From a virus: a stretch of 64,000 nt of DNA. Shown here one piece after another: positions 39,990-48,833 of the stretch (the stretch's first letter is position 1; every line of letters begins with the position of its first letter). The stretch is from positions 1-64,000 of the IMG/VR virus record IMGVR_UViG_3300014914_000003; one strand, 5' to 3'. A program made the position numbers and the translations under genes. The notes under the pieces are model-generated. The model ran no database searches. It had not been told where the DNA came from and was given only the letters and a program-made list of their open reading frames with translations.

Positions 39990-40923
39990 GTGTAGCGCTA
40001 GCGCAATAGGGCTGTACAACCATTGTCCGTTTTCGTACTTCATGCACTACATTCTTGGCATGGAGTCGAAGGCTGGCAAGGCGGCACTCCAGGGTACGAT
40101 TGTTCACCAAGCCCTAGAGTGGATGACCAAATTGCGCAAGCGTGGAAAAACCAATGTCGATCCGATGTGGCTGCTACATCGTGCGTGGGATGAGCACACA
40201 GCGGCTACACCAGAGATAAGTATTCGCAAAGTGACTACTCGCATAGACAAAGAGACTGGTGAGTTCAAGGAAGCGGCAGATTTCAAGAAGTGCAGGGTAG
40301 CACTAGAAACTGTGCTCAACGACCCGTATTACAATCCATACAAGATCAAACCGATTGATTCTGAAAGATGGTTTGCTTTGGAGATGCCTGGGGAAGAGTG
40401 GCAGTGTCTTGACAAAGATGGCAAACTGCATCAGTTCGCCGTTCGAGGCTTCATTGACCTTGTTCACGAGATCGACGAAGACACAATCGAGATCGCTGAC
40501 TGGAAAACTGGAAGCAGAAAAGATTTCTATACTCAGCAACCTATCGACGAAGCGTTGTTGATGAGGGAGGTCCAGCCAAGGCTTTATCATCTGGCGGCAT
40601 ACTTCCTATATCCGCAGTACAAGAACATACTAATCACCTTCTACTATACCAACGACGGTGGACCAATCACAATAGCTCTGTCCCAAGATGATCTAGCGAT
40701 GACAATAGCGGGCCTCCATCGCTTCTTTACCACAATCAGACGAGATACGTTGATGCGGCGGAATCGTTGGTGGACTTGTCGCATGTGCAGCTTCAACAAC
40801 AATGGTGTCTGCCACAGAGTGTGGAGCGATCTACACACATTGGGCGGCGAATACGTGGAAGACCGTTACGCCAATCTCGACCTCGAAGGTCAGTTGGCTA
40901 TTGGCAAACCAGTGGAGGCGTAA
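39976..40923 (+). CDS. Second PD-(D/E)XK nuclease with Fe-S cysteines
   Basis: 315 residues. AIGLYNHCPFSYFMHY carries the lone N-terminal Cys; GTIVHQALEWM is motif I; FAVRGFIDLVHEID plus IEIADWKTGS gives D...DxK; VQPRLYHLAAYFL supplies the conserved Gln; and TCRMCSFNNNGVC the three C-terminal Cys of a [4Fe-4S] cluster. The design is like Cas4/AddB/RecB nucleases and like the gene at 27,145. ATG 39976 was chosen because the motifs begin there. It lies between the nucleotide hydrolase and dnaE, so replication-linked end processing is likely. Confidence 0.85.
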   Translation: MRVVKCSASAIGLYNHCPFSYFMHYILGMESKAGKAALQGTIVHQALEWMTKLRKRGKTNVDPMWLLHRAWDEHTAATPEISIRKVTTRIDKETGEFKEAADFKKCRVALETVLNDPYYNPYKIKPIDSERWFALEMPGEEWQCLDKDGKLHQFAVRGFIDLVHEIDEDTIEIADWKTGSRKDFYTQQPIDEALLMREVQPRLYHLAAYFLYPQYKNILITFYYTNDGGPITIALSQDDLAMTIAGLHRFFTTIRRDTLMRRNRWWTCRMCSFNNNGVCHRVWSDLHTLGGEYVEDRYANLDLEGQLAIGKPVEA

Positions 40924-40924
40924 G

Positions 40925-43900
40925 ATGAGCAAGACATATGTACCACTTCATGTCCACAGCTTCTATAGCCTGTTGGACGGACTCTGTTCGCCCAAGGATA
41001 TTGTTGCTAGGTGCGCAGAGCTTGGCATACCTGCATGTGCGATGACAGATCATGGCAATATCGCTGGCATGAAGGTGTTCTACGATGCTGCCAAAAAGAA
41101 AAAGGTCAAACCAATTATTGGGTGTTGTTTGCCAGGACAGGAGATAATAACTGATCGTGGTGTTAAAAAGATACAAGATATCTCAACCAAAGATATGGTA
41201 TTGACGCACAAAGGTCGATACAGGAGAGTTGTAAGCACGATGAGTCGTTATGTATCTACGACAATCTATGGATTCGACACATGGGGCGGAAGAAAAATAT
41301 GGACGACGGATGAGCATCCACTTTTAGTCCGGACATCTGAAGATGGTTTTGTTGCCAAGAACAGTTGGGTAAGAGCAGATTCAATACAACACGGAAGACA
41401 CAACAGCAACAAAAGGCTAAGATGGAAAAGTTATTTGACGATGCCCGTACATGAGAGTTCTATCCCCCTGGTAGATGCTGTGCAACTTTTAACTGATAAC
41501 GGATATGATGATCGTTATGAAGTTGTTGATGACCGTATATTCAAGATTTGCAGCAAGACAAATTCACAAGACACATGTATGGGAAAACCGTTTGATTTTC
41601 CCTGTTTTCAAATAGACGATGATTTAGCATTTTTTATTGGGACGTTCGTAGCAGAAGGTTCGTTTCAAGAATCAAAAAATGGACCACACTCTGGAATACT
41701 GACTTTTCATATCGACGAACGCGACCTGTCTCTTAGGTGTAGGCAAGCACTAAGATCACTAAAAATTGAAACCATAGAAACACTTAGGCCAGACAAAACC
41801 ACAAGAGAGCTTCATTTTCACCACAGTATATTCTGTCGTATTTTGAAATGCCTAGTGGGTTCTGGGGCAAAGACAAAGAAACTTCATCCAATATTGATGC
41901 AACAATCTCCCCATATCACCAAGTGTTTCCTGAGAGGTCTTCTGGCAGGTGACGGTGCAAAAAGAACTGATGGGTCGCAAATACTGAAATTGGCCAATGA
42001 AACTTTAATATGGCAAACAAGAACATTGTTGAGTAAATTTGGTTATACATCTCGGATAACTAAATCAAAAGCTGATAACAAGCAGGCCTGGACTATCCAA
42101 TGGAGATGGTCATCAGAAGGATATACAGATAGCGACAACCGATATGTGTATCTACCTATTAAAAACATAGAGACAAAACATTATGATGGCCCTGTTTTCA
42201 ACTTCGAGGTAGAAGAAGATCATTCTTATGTGAGTGACGTTATACTTCATAACTGCGAGATGTATATTTGTGAGCAGGAAGCCGATGTCAAAAATACCAG
42301 CAACAATAAGCGAAACCACTTGATAGTTCTCGCCAAGAATGATCAAGGTATCAAAGACTTAATGGGTTTGGTAAGTGAATCGAACAGGCCAGATTACTTC
42401 TATCGTAAGCCTCGTATCCATCTGGCGGGTATCGCCCCCTTCGCAAAACGTGGTAATCTGATATTCCTGACTGCATGTATTGCGGGCGAACTGCCTATGT
42501 CACTGTTTTCCGATTTTCGCGCAGCAATTATGGGTGGAAGAAACGGCCATGCTGACGGTGCCAGAGAATATCTGCGACCAAATTGGAAAGATGTCGGCAA
42601 GGCTATTATTCACAAACACATAGCTACTTTTGGTAAAGATAACTATTATCTCGAACTCCAGAATACCGGCATGGGCATTCAGGCATTAGTGGTTGAGTGC
42701 TTAAGAGAACTCAGTGAAGAAACAGGTGTACCAACAGTTGCGACCATCGACGCCCATTATTGTCGCAAGCAAGAAGCTGAAGACCAGAGACTTCTACTAT
42801 ACGCGCAACTCCACACCACGAAAGAAGAGCAAGAGCGGAAGCTACAGCAGACCGGCGATGTCATGGACTTCATGATATCGGATAAATACTACATCCCGTC
42901 CTACGACGAGATGAGAAAGCATTTCACAGAGGCCGAACTTCAAACGACCCTGGACATCGCAGCACAGATCGAGTATTCATCGTTGGGCCACAATCCGTAT
43001 CTACCAATTTTCACCAATGATGAATCAAAGTCTCTCAAACTTGACTCTAACGAGTACCTAAGACACCTCTGCATCGAGGGGGCAAAAGCCAAGCTGACAC
43101 ATCTGAAACCAGCACAGAAGAAGGTGTACTGGGCTCGACTACAGAGAGAGCTTATCGTTATCCAAGAGGCTGGATTGGCCGACTACTTTCTGATTGTATG
43201 GGATGCGTGCCGATTCGTTGATGAGAAAAATGGACCACGAGGGAAGGGGCGCGGTTCTGGCGCTGGCTCGTTGGTCAATTATCTGACAGGAATCACGGGG
43301 ATTGATCCAATCGAGTACGGATTGTATTTCGAACGATTCTACAACATGAGTCGTAACATTCCTCCACACTTTGATGTAGGGCAAGTTGATTTCATGTCGT
43401 GGATGTCCGACAACTTCGAGCTACTACATACCAGAGACATAGACGAAGAACGCAAGGCGGTGGCTGCGCACCTAGCAAGACGGATGAAGCAGCGTAGGGT
43501 TGAATTCACAGATATGATGAGGGAAGAGGTCGAGTGGATTGACAAGAAGAATCCACGTATGTGGATGTACCTGTACGACATGATCCAGGATAAGCCAGCG
43601 GAAAATCCTGCCAATTCACACTTGGCGTATGGGCTTGGTGCGACACTCGCTGGTCGTGACGAACTGGATGTGAAACGCAAGGTCAAGACTCATGATGGTC
43701 ACGTCAGTCTGCCTGATATCGATACGGATATTGGAGTTGTGTTCAGGAGTGAGGTAATCGCATACCTCAAAGAGAGATGGGGCGAAGAATATGTCGCACA
43801 GATGATCACGTTCGGACGCCTTCAGGGGAAGGCGGCACTCAAGGAAGTGTTCCGCGCACATCCCGATACAGTAAAGCATCTCATGAAGGTCAAGGCTCTC

Positions 43901-44395
43901 AAGGAAGGTAAAGATGCCGACGATATCTGTATGACACCCCACGATCTGTGCAATGAGATCACACAGCACATCCCCGATGAAGCGACAATCGCAGACGAGT
44001 TGAGACAGGCGAGGGCTGAGCAAGGGGACGACTATGGTATTCTTCAGTGGGCAGTCCACAATGTTGAGCAGGTCCAATCTGCGTATGAATGGTTCAAACC
44101 GCTGTTCGATCAAGCCATGCGGATCGAGGGGACTAAGAAGTCTCAGTCGAAGCACGCTGCTGGTGTGGTGATAGCAGACAGACCTATCGCAGAATTGACT
44201 CCTCTTGCCTATGACGCAAAAAACAAGGACCGCGTGGTGGGGCTGGAGATGTGCAACGCTGAAGACATGGGCGCTGTTAAGTTTGACTTCTTAGGAGTCG
44301 TAGCCCTTGACAAGCTCTGGAAAGCGCAGGACTTGATCAACGGATGCGGTGAGGAAGAGGTCTTGGAAGAGGGGTTAGTGAATGTCCCAGACTGA
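40925..44395 (+). CDS. dnaE: DNA polymerase III alpha, N-terminal half (DnaE-N) with intein
   Basis: The 1156-residue precursor splices to ~780 residues. PHP domain: LHVHSFYSLLDGLCSP, AMTDHGNIAGM. Palm: PRGKGRGSGAGSLVNYL, the two catalytic Asp in LPDIDTDIG, MITFGRLQGKAALKEVFR, SKHAAGVVIA, and the third Asp in VKFDFLG. The chain stops at VNVPD soon after, exactly where normal DnaE continues into the IPLDDP-type segment, which begins the separate gene at 51,514. So catalytic residues are complete here and the rest is on another polypeptide. ATG 40925 follows GTGGAGGCGTAAG. The intein is in the PHP domain. Confidence 0.92.
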   Translation: MSKTYVPLHVHSFYSLLDGLCSPKDIVARCAELGIPACAMTDHGNIAGMKVFYDAAKKKKVKPIIGCCLPGQEIITDRGVKKIQDISTKDMVLTHKGRYRRVVSTMSRYVSTTIYGFDTWGGRKIWTTDEHPLLVRTSEDGFVAKNSWVRADSIQHGRHNSNKRLRWKSYLTMPVHESSIPLVDAVQLLTDNGYDDRYEVVDDRIFKICSKTNSQDTCMGKPFDFPCFQIDDDLAFFIGTFVAEGSFQESKNGPHSGILTFHIDERDLSLRCRQALRSLKIETIETLRPDKTTRELHFHHSIFCRILKCLVGSGAKTKKLHPILMQQSPHITKCFLRGLLAGDGAKRTDGSQILKLANETLIWQTRTLLSKFGYTSRITKSKADNKQAWTIQWRWSSEGYTDSDNRYVYLPIKNIETKHYDGPVFNFEVEEDHSYVSDVILHNCEMYICEQEADVKNTSNNKRNHLIVLAKNDQGIKDLMGLVSESNRPDYFYRKPRIHLAGIAPFAKRGNLIFLTACIAGELPMSLFSDFRAAIMGGRNGHADGAREYLRPNWKDVGKAIIHKHIATFGKDNYYLELQNTGMGIQALVVECLRELSEETGVPTVATIDAHYCRKQEAEDQRLLLYAQLHTTKEEQERKLQQTGDVMDFMISDKYYIPSYDEMRKHFTEAELQTTLDIAAQIEYSSLGHNPYLPIFTNDESKSLKLDSNEYLRHLCIEGAKAKLTHLKPAQKKVYWARLQRELIVIQEAGLADYFLIVWDACRFVDEKNGPRGKGRGSGAGSLVNYLTGITGIDPIEYGLYFERFYNMSRNIPPHFDVGQVDFMSWMSDNFELLHTRDIDEERKAVAAHLARRMKQRRVEFTDMMREEVEWIDKKNPRMWMYLYDMIQDKPAENPANSHLAYGLGATLAGRDELDVKRKVKTHDGHVSLPDIDTDIGVVFRSEVIAYLKERWGEEYVAQMITFGRLQGKAALKEVFRAHPDTVKHLMKVKALKEGKDADDICMTPHDLCNEITQHIPDEATIADELRQARAEQGDDYGILQWAVHNVEQVQSAYEWFKPLFDQAMRIEGTKKSQSKHAAGVVIADRPIAELTPLAYDAKNKDRVVGLEMCNAEDMGAVKFDFLGVVALDKLWKAQDLINGCGEEEVLEEGLVNVPD
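41126..42253 (+). mobile_element. DnaE-N (PHP) intein (376 aa, LAGLIDADG)
   Basis: Starts CLPGQEIITDRG, block B TTDEHPLLV, endonuclease motifs FFIGTFVAEG and LRGLLAGDGA, ends VILHN before CEMYI. Two Cys codons precede LPG (41123 and 41126). If splicing used the first, the extein would read PIIGCEMY, the usual DnaE sequence; the second gives an extra Cys. The exact first residue is therefore uncertain. Confidence 0.9.
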
Positions 44396-44756
44396 TTATG
44401 CGGCACATATCAAGACTGTCTTCTGTGACCTAGATGGTTGTGTCTTCAAGCATCATGGAGACATCGCAGAGATACTGGCCAACCCGTGTGAACTGTTACC
44501 TGGGGCAAAGGATTCGTTCAAGAAATGGGGGCACAAAGGGTACACGGTTATCCTGACCACTGGCAGACCAGAGAGTATGCGAAGCATTACTGAACAACAA
44601 GTCCGTGACGCAGGTTTGTATTACCACCACCTGATCATGGACTTGCCACGGGGGCAGCGAGTCGTGATCAACGACGTAAAGCCCGGGAGAAAAGCCGATA
44701 CCGCTGCGTGCGTGAACGTTGAAAGAAACAAGGGGATGGAAAATGTTGACATCTAA
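44382..44756 (+). CDS. HAD-superfamily phosphatase
   Basis: 124 residues. Motif I VFCDLDGCVF (DxD nucleophile and acid), motif II ILTTGRPE and a downstream VVINDVKPG with an acidic residue. The small size (no cap domain) is like KdsC-type sugar phosphatases or the phosphatase part of polynucleotide kinases. Being first in a sugar-activation operon favours a sugar phosphate substrate. It starts 14 bases before the end of DnaE-N. Confidence 0.72.
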   Translation: MSQTDYAAHIKTVFCDLDGCVFKHHGDIAEILANPCELLPGAKDSFKKWGHKGYTVILTTGRPESMRSITEQQVRDAGLYYHHLIMDLPRGQRVVINDVKPGRKADTAACVNVERNKGMENVDI

Positions 44757-45762
44757 TCTCGCTTGTGGGCCGATGAGCAGAGAAATCATCGAAGCTGTTT
44801 TCCGCCATTCGCACAAGTTTGGGGCGCAGTTGATGCTGATATGCTCTCGCAATCAAGTAGACGCTAACAGTGGATACGTGTTCACGACATCGGAGTACGT
44901 AGAGTATCTGGCAAGGCTCAAAAGAGCTTATCCCCAAGCGGACGTAGTAATCTGCCGCGATCATTGTGGCCCAGGCTTCGGCACCACACCAGAAAGCGAC
45001 CTTGGCGAAACCAGGAAAACAATCCGCTGCGACCTGGAACATGGCTTCGACCTTATCCACATCGACCTTTGCCACGCGAAGATGTCCCACGACGAGAAGC
45101 TTCGTAACACAGCAGAACTGATGCGGTTCGCTCTAGAGATCAAACCAGATGTGATGTTCGAAATAGGCACCGACGAGAACGTAGGGGTCACCGAGACAGA
45201 TGTTGCAAGGATCGTTACCGACATCCAGGCATGTCAGAAAGTGGCCGACCCTGTCTTTTACGTCGTGCAAACTGGAAGCCTCGTGCGAGAGGCGTACAAC
45301 GCTGGTTCTTTCGACACCAACAGCGTAAGGGCGATGCACGCAGCATTAGCCGGGTGTGGGGTCAAACTCAAAGAACACAACGCTGATTACCTGGATACTC
45401 GACAGATCACCGCCCGCAAGGGTATTGTGGATGCTGTGAACATAGCCCCGCAACTCGGTGTAATACAGACAAGCTATCTGTTATCGCAAGCTTTGGTGTA
45501 CGGAATCAGCACGCAGCCATTCATTGACGAGGTGATACAGGGGGATAGGTGGCGCAAGTGGGTTGACCCCTCTGGTAATCCACAGCGGATGTTGTTTGTT
45601 CTCGTTGCCGGTCACTACCACTTCAACGGATCAGCCTACCAACAACTGGTAGATGAACTTGCCCTAAAGATCAACGTCAAAGAGGGTATTCTTGGTGAGA
45701 TCACAAAGGTCATCGAACATTACCTGTTTTCGTTGGAGGGATGCTATGCAGATCATCAATAA
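44743..45762 (+). CDS. GatZ/KbaZ-like TIM-barrel protein
   Basis: 339 residues. LMLICSRNQVDANSGYVFTT, VVICRDHCGPGFG, CDLEHGFDLIHIDLCHAKMS and FEIGTDENVGVTE resemble the D-tagatose-bisphosphate aldolase non-catalytic subunit family (GatZ/KbaZ), TIM barrels acting on or stabilising sugar bisphosphate aldolases. No GatY/KbaY-type catalytic partner is nearby, so it may be a distinct sugar-phosphate enzyme. ATG 44743 follows AGGGGATGGAAA. The gene overlaps its neighbours on both sides within an HAD-barrel-cupin-nucleotidyltransferase operon. Confidence 0.65.
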   Translation: MLTSNLACGPMSREIIEAVFRHSHKFGAQLMLICSRNQVDANSGYVFTTSEYVEYLARLKRAYPQADVVICRDHCGPGFGTTPESDLGETRKTIRCDLEHGFDLIHIDLCHAKMSHDEKLRNTAELMRFALEIKPDVMFEIGTDENVGVTETDVARIVTDIQACQKVADPVFYVVQTGSLVREAYNAGSFDTNSVRAMHAALAGCGVKLKEHNADYLDTRQITARKGIVDAVNIAPQLGVIQTSYLLSQALVYGISTQPFIDEVIQGDRWRKWVDPSGNPQRMLFVLVAGHYHFNGSAYQQLVDELALKINVKEGILGEITKVIEHYLFSLEGCYADHQ

Positions 45763-46072
45763 GCCATGGGGCAAAGAAGAGATCCTGGCTGTGCAGGACA
45801 AGTATGTGGTCAAGAGATTGCACATGACCAAAGGAAAGAGATGTAGTCTACAGTATCATGAGCACAAAACAGAAACGATATATGTGTTGAGCGGCGTGTT
45901 GCTATTACACCTGGACGGTCAAGTTATCACAATGAGGCCGGGCGACTTTCGCACCATCGTCCCAGGTGAAGTACATCGCATGGAGGGCGGGGAGGACGCT
46001 ATATACCTGGAGTCTTCAACAACCGAACTAGACGACGTTGTACGTGTGGAAGATGATTATGGGCGAGAGTAG
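45746..46072 (+). CDS. Cupin, mannose-6-phosphate isomerase type II-like
   Basis: 108 residues. KPWGKEEILA at the start, then KGKRCSLQYHEHKTETIYVL (HxH...E metal ligands), LSGVLLLHLDG, MRPGDFRTIVPGEVHRM (second His). This is the cupin found as the C-terminal part of bifunctional mannose-6-phosphate isomerase / GDP-mannose pyrophosphorylase enzymes. Alone it is a candidate sugar-phosphate isomerase or epimerase. ATG 45746 has GGAGGGATGCT upstream. Confidence 0.78.
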   Translation: MQIINKPWGKEEILAVQDKYVVKRLHMTKGKRCSLQYHEHKTETIYVLSGVLLLHLDGQVITMRPGDFRTIVPGEVHRMEGGEDAIYLESSTTELDDVVRVEDDYGRE

Positions 46073-47636
46073 GAAATACAAAGTATTGATTCCAACGGCT
46101 GGTGTTGGTTCTCGACTGGGCGACCATTGTGACCATGTCAATAAGACATTGGTTCCAGTGGCAAACCGTCCAATCATTTCGCACATCATCGAGAAGTTCC
46201 CGCCAGACGTAGAATTGATCATTGACCTGGGGCACAAAGGGGAACTGGTCAAAGAGTTTCTGACCCTGGCATACCCAGATCGCAATTTCACATTCATCTG
46301 GGCTAACAGGAAGGGGTTGACAGCGGACCTATGTGATTACCGGGACATCCTACAGTGCCCGTTTATCTTTTTCACGAACGACGCCATCGTGACAGAGAAC
46401 ATACCGGAACCAGATCGTGACTGGATAGGGTATGCAAACATTCGTGCTGGACATGATTATCGATCTGTTGTAGCAGATTCATGGGACTGTACGGTCGTCA
46501 AAGCTTTAGGCGAGAAGGGTGCCCACACAGAAGCCCAGGCATACATCGGGATTTGTGGCATTAACGACTACAAGGCGTTTTGGGCATCTATGGACAAAGC
46601 CATGACAGATGGCACGACGAGCCAGGGAGAATCGTTTGCCCTAGCTGAAATGGTTTCAAGCAGGCCGGTCAAAGGTTATGCGTTTACGTGGTATGATACG
46701 GGAACAGTTGAAGCACTCGCGCACGCCAACAAGGTTTTCGGGAAGGAAGATGATCCCAACATTCTGCCGAAAGCCCAGGAGCATATATGGTTTTGTAACG
46801 ATCGTGTGATCAAGTTTTCAACAGACAGAGATTTTATCACACAACGAGTCGAAAGGGCAAAGTCGCTTGCTGGGTATGTTCCGGCTATTGAGGGCAGCAC
46901 GCCGAACATGTATTGCTATAAGATGATCGAAGGAAAAGTGTTGTCAAATACGATCACAATGTCTCGATTCAAAGAATTCTTAGCATGGCTAGAAGGGCTG
47001 TGGGGAGATCGTCAACTACTGACAGCCGAAGTGAGAGAGGTCTATCGTAGGTTCTATCAAGACAAAACCCTCAAGCGAGTACAAGCGTACTTCGATCGTT
47101 TTGGCTATCAAGATTCCGAACAATGTATCAACGGCGTAGATGTGCCATCTGTGGCAGAACTGTTAGATCGTGTTGATTGGGCGTGGATATCCGAGGGGAT
47201 TCCAGTTCGCTTCCATGGAGACCTACATCCCGAGAACACTCTCGACACAGGTGGTGGTTTCAGTCTATTGGACTGGCGACAGAATTTCGGTGGGATGAGT
47301 GATTATGGAGATGTTTACTACGATCTAGCAAAGCTGTGGCACGGTATGATTGTGTCGCACGGAATTATCCACAAGGGACTTTACGAGATTGACATTGACG
47401 GGACTGTAGTCAACTTCGATTTACTAAGGCGGCAGATTCTCATCGATTGCGAAACATGGTTGCAACAATACCTGATCCGACATCATTATGATTGCCACAA
47501 AGTAAAGGTACTGACATCGCTCATCTATCTCAACATCGCAACCCTGCACCATCAGCCATATGCCGAAATGCTGTTCCATCTTGGAAAATCAATGTTGTCA
47601 AACTTACTAGAGTCTCATGGTGAAACCGAAGTTTAA
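46059..47636 (+). CDS. Sugar nucleotidyltransferase fused to a phosphotransferase
   Basis: About 525 residues. N-terminal ~230 residues: nucleotidyltransferase fold with VLIPTAGVGSRLG, NKTLVPVANRPIISHII and FFTNDAIV. C-terminal ~290 residues: an aminoglycoside/choline-kinase-like phosphotransferase with RFHGDLHPEN (catalytic loop) and LLDWRQNFGG, YYDLAKLW. The pairing could phosphorylate a sugar or amino alcohol and activate it to an NDP derivative, as in LicA/LicC-type or capsule pathways. Starts 46038, 46053 and 46059 are in frame; 46059 was chosen for GGAAG spacing. Overlaps the cupin gene. Confidence 0.78.
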   Translation: MGESRKYKVLIPTAGVGSRLGDHCDHVNKTLVPVANRPIISHIIEKFPPDVELIIDLGHKGELVKEFLTLAYPDRNFTFIWANRKGLTADLCDYRDILQCPFIFFTNDAIVTENIPEPDRDWIGYANIRAGHDYRSVVADSWDCTVVKALGEKGAHTEAQAYIGICGINDYKAFWASMDKAMTDGTTSQGESFALAEMVSSRPVKGYAFTWYDTGTVEALAHANKVFGKEDDPNILPKAQEHIWFCNDRVIKFSTDRDFITQRVERAKSLAGYVPAIEGSTPNMYCYKMIEGKVLSNTITMSRFKEFLAWLEGLWGDRQLLTAEVREVYRRFYQDKTLKRVQAYFDRFGYQDSEQCINGVDVPSVAELLDRVDWAWISEGIPVRFHGDLHPENTLDTGGGFSLLDWRQNFGGMSDYGDVYYDLAKLWHGMIVSHGIIHKGLYEIDIDGTVVNFDLLRRQILIDCETWLQQYLIRHHYDCHKVKVLTSLIYLNIATLHHQPYAEMLFHLGKSMLSNLLESHGETEV

Positions 47637-47645
47637 GAAAGGCAG

Positions 47646-48218
47646 ATGGGCATGATTTACTCTAGTTTGCAACATGGACTTACCTTACTTGATAGCAGGT
47701 ACAAGCACGTTCTAGAGTTTGGTGTATGTCGTGGAGATACCATCCGTGTTATACGACAAACACTGGATGCTTCATTTTCAGTTTTCGGATTCGACTCGTT
47801 CGTTGGACTGCCGGAAGCCTGGGTGGACAAGCATGGAGCAGTGGTTGTCCCGCCAGAATACTTCTCAACCAATGGTGTTATACCCGATGTCCCAAATGTG
47901 AAATTCTATGCTGGGTGGTTTTCGGATACGTTGCCTAAACATCTTCCAATCGCCGAACCAATAGCGTTGCTTCACGTAGATTCAGACCTCTATAGCTCTG
48001 CCAAAGAGGTGTTGTGGGCACTGAATGACCACATCGTTGCCGGAACAATCATCGTATTCGATGAATGGTTCTATAAACATGACGCTCAATACGACGACCA
48101 CGAACAACGAGCGTTCAATGAGTGGGTACTGGCATTTAACAGAAAATTTGAGATTATATGTTTCAAAGACGAAACTCCGTCTGGGGAGGAAAGAAGGATA
48201 GTGAGGATTTTGGATTAA
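47646..48218 (+). CDS. TylF/MycF-like SAM methyltransferase
   Basis: 190 residues. VLEFGVCRGDTIRVI (SAM-binding loop), FGFDSFVGLPE, ALLHVDSDLYSSAKEVLWAL and IIVFDEWF match macrocin O-methyltransferase-like (TylF) enzymes that methylate sugars. It probably decorates the glycan assembled by the neighbouring glycosyltransferases. RBS AGAAAGGCAG before ATG 47646. An HNH gene begins immediately after its stop. Confidence 0.8.
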   Translation: MGMIYSSLQHGLTLLDSRYKHVLEFGVCRGDTIRVIRQTLDASFSVFGFDSFVGLPEAWVDKHGAVVVPPEYFSTNGVIPDVPNVKFYAGWFSDTLPKHLPIAEPIALLHVDSDLYSSAKEVLWALNDHIVAGTIIVFDEWFYKHDAQYDDHEQRAFNEWVLAFNRKFEIICFKDETPSGEERRIVRILD

Positions 48219-48833
48219 ATGGTGAACTTAACCGGTCAAAAATTTGGGAAATTAACCGCCATATCGATCTCCCATAAAGATAAACGCCTTGGGGCATTTT
48301 GGATTTGCCTATGTGATTGTGGGCGCAATACGGTAGTTTATAGAGGACACCTCAAATCGGGGCATACAAAAAGCTGTGGATGTTTGTGGTCAAAGCATGG
48401 ACATACGACAGGTTATGAAAGGACAAAAGCATACTATACTTGGGTCTCCATGAGACAAAGATGTGATAATCCAAGCAACGGAGTTTACGGGAACTACGGT
48501 GGGCGAGGAATAAAAGTTTGCAGTAGGTGGATGATATTTGAAAATTTTTTAGAGGATATGGGAGAATCTCCGACAGGTTTACAGCTAGACAGAATAGACA
48601 ACGATGGTGATTACTGCAAAGAAAATTGTAGATGGGTTACCCCCGAACAGAACTCAAGAAACAAACGAGACAATCGTTTTCTTACCTTAAATGGAGAGAC
48701 AAAATGTGTGGCAGAATGGGCTGAAGAATTATGTATTAACTCCCAGACATTGTATGTAAGATTGTTTCGGGGATGGTCAGCAGAGAAAGCCCTAACGACA
48801 CCAGCAAAAACAAAGAAAGGAAAATCATGCTAA
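48219..48833 (+). CDS. CxC-type HNH homing endonuclease, intact copy
   Basis: 204 residues and the only full-length copy of this type in the window. Order: NLTGQKFGKLTAISIS, WICLCDCGRN and KSCGCLWSKHGHTTGY (zinc-like CxC and SCGC), RTKAYYTWVSMRQRC, NYGGRGIKVC, HNH core LDRIDNDGDYCKENCRWVTP, then FLTLNGETKCVAEWAEELC and SAEKALTTPAK. It serves as the reference for six broken relatives in the window. The start abuts the methyltransferase stop. AT-rich. Confidence 0.88.
   Translation: MVNLTGQKFGKLTAISISHKDKRLGAFWICLCDCGRNTVVYRGHLKSGHTKSCGCLWSKHGHTTGYERTKAYYTWVSMRQRCDNPSNGVYGNYGGRGIKVCSRWMIFENFLEDMGESPTGLQLDRIDNDGDYCKENCRWVTPEQNSRNKRDNRFLTLNGETKCVAEWAEELCINSQTLYVRLFRGWSAEKALTTPAKTKKGKSC

Noticed and set aside
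44743-45762. Complete tagatose-bisphosphate aldolase
   Set aside because: Only the non-catalytic-subunit-like barrel is found; no GatY/KbaY partner is in the window, so a specific reaction cannot be assigned.
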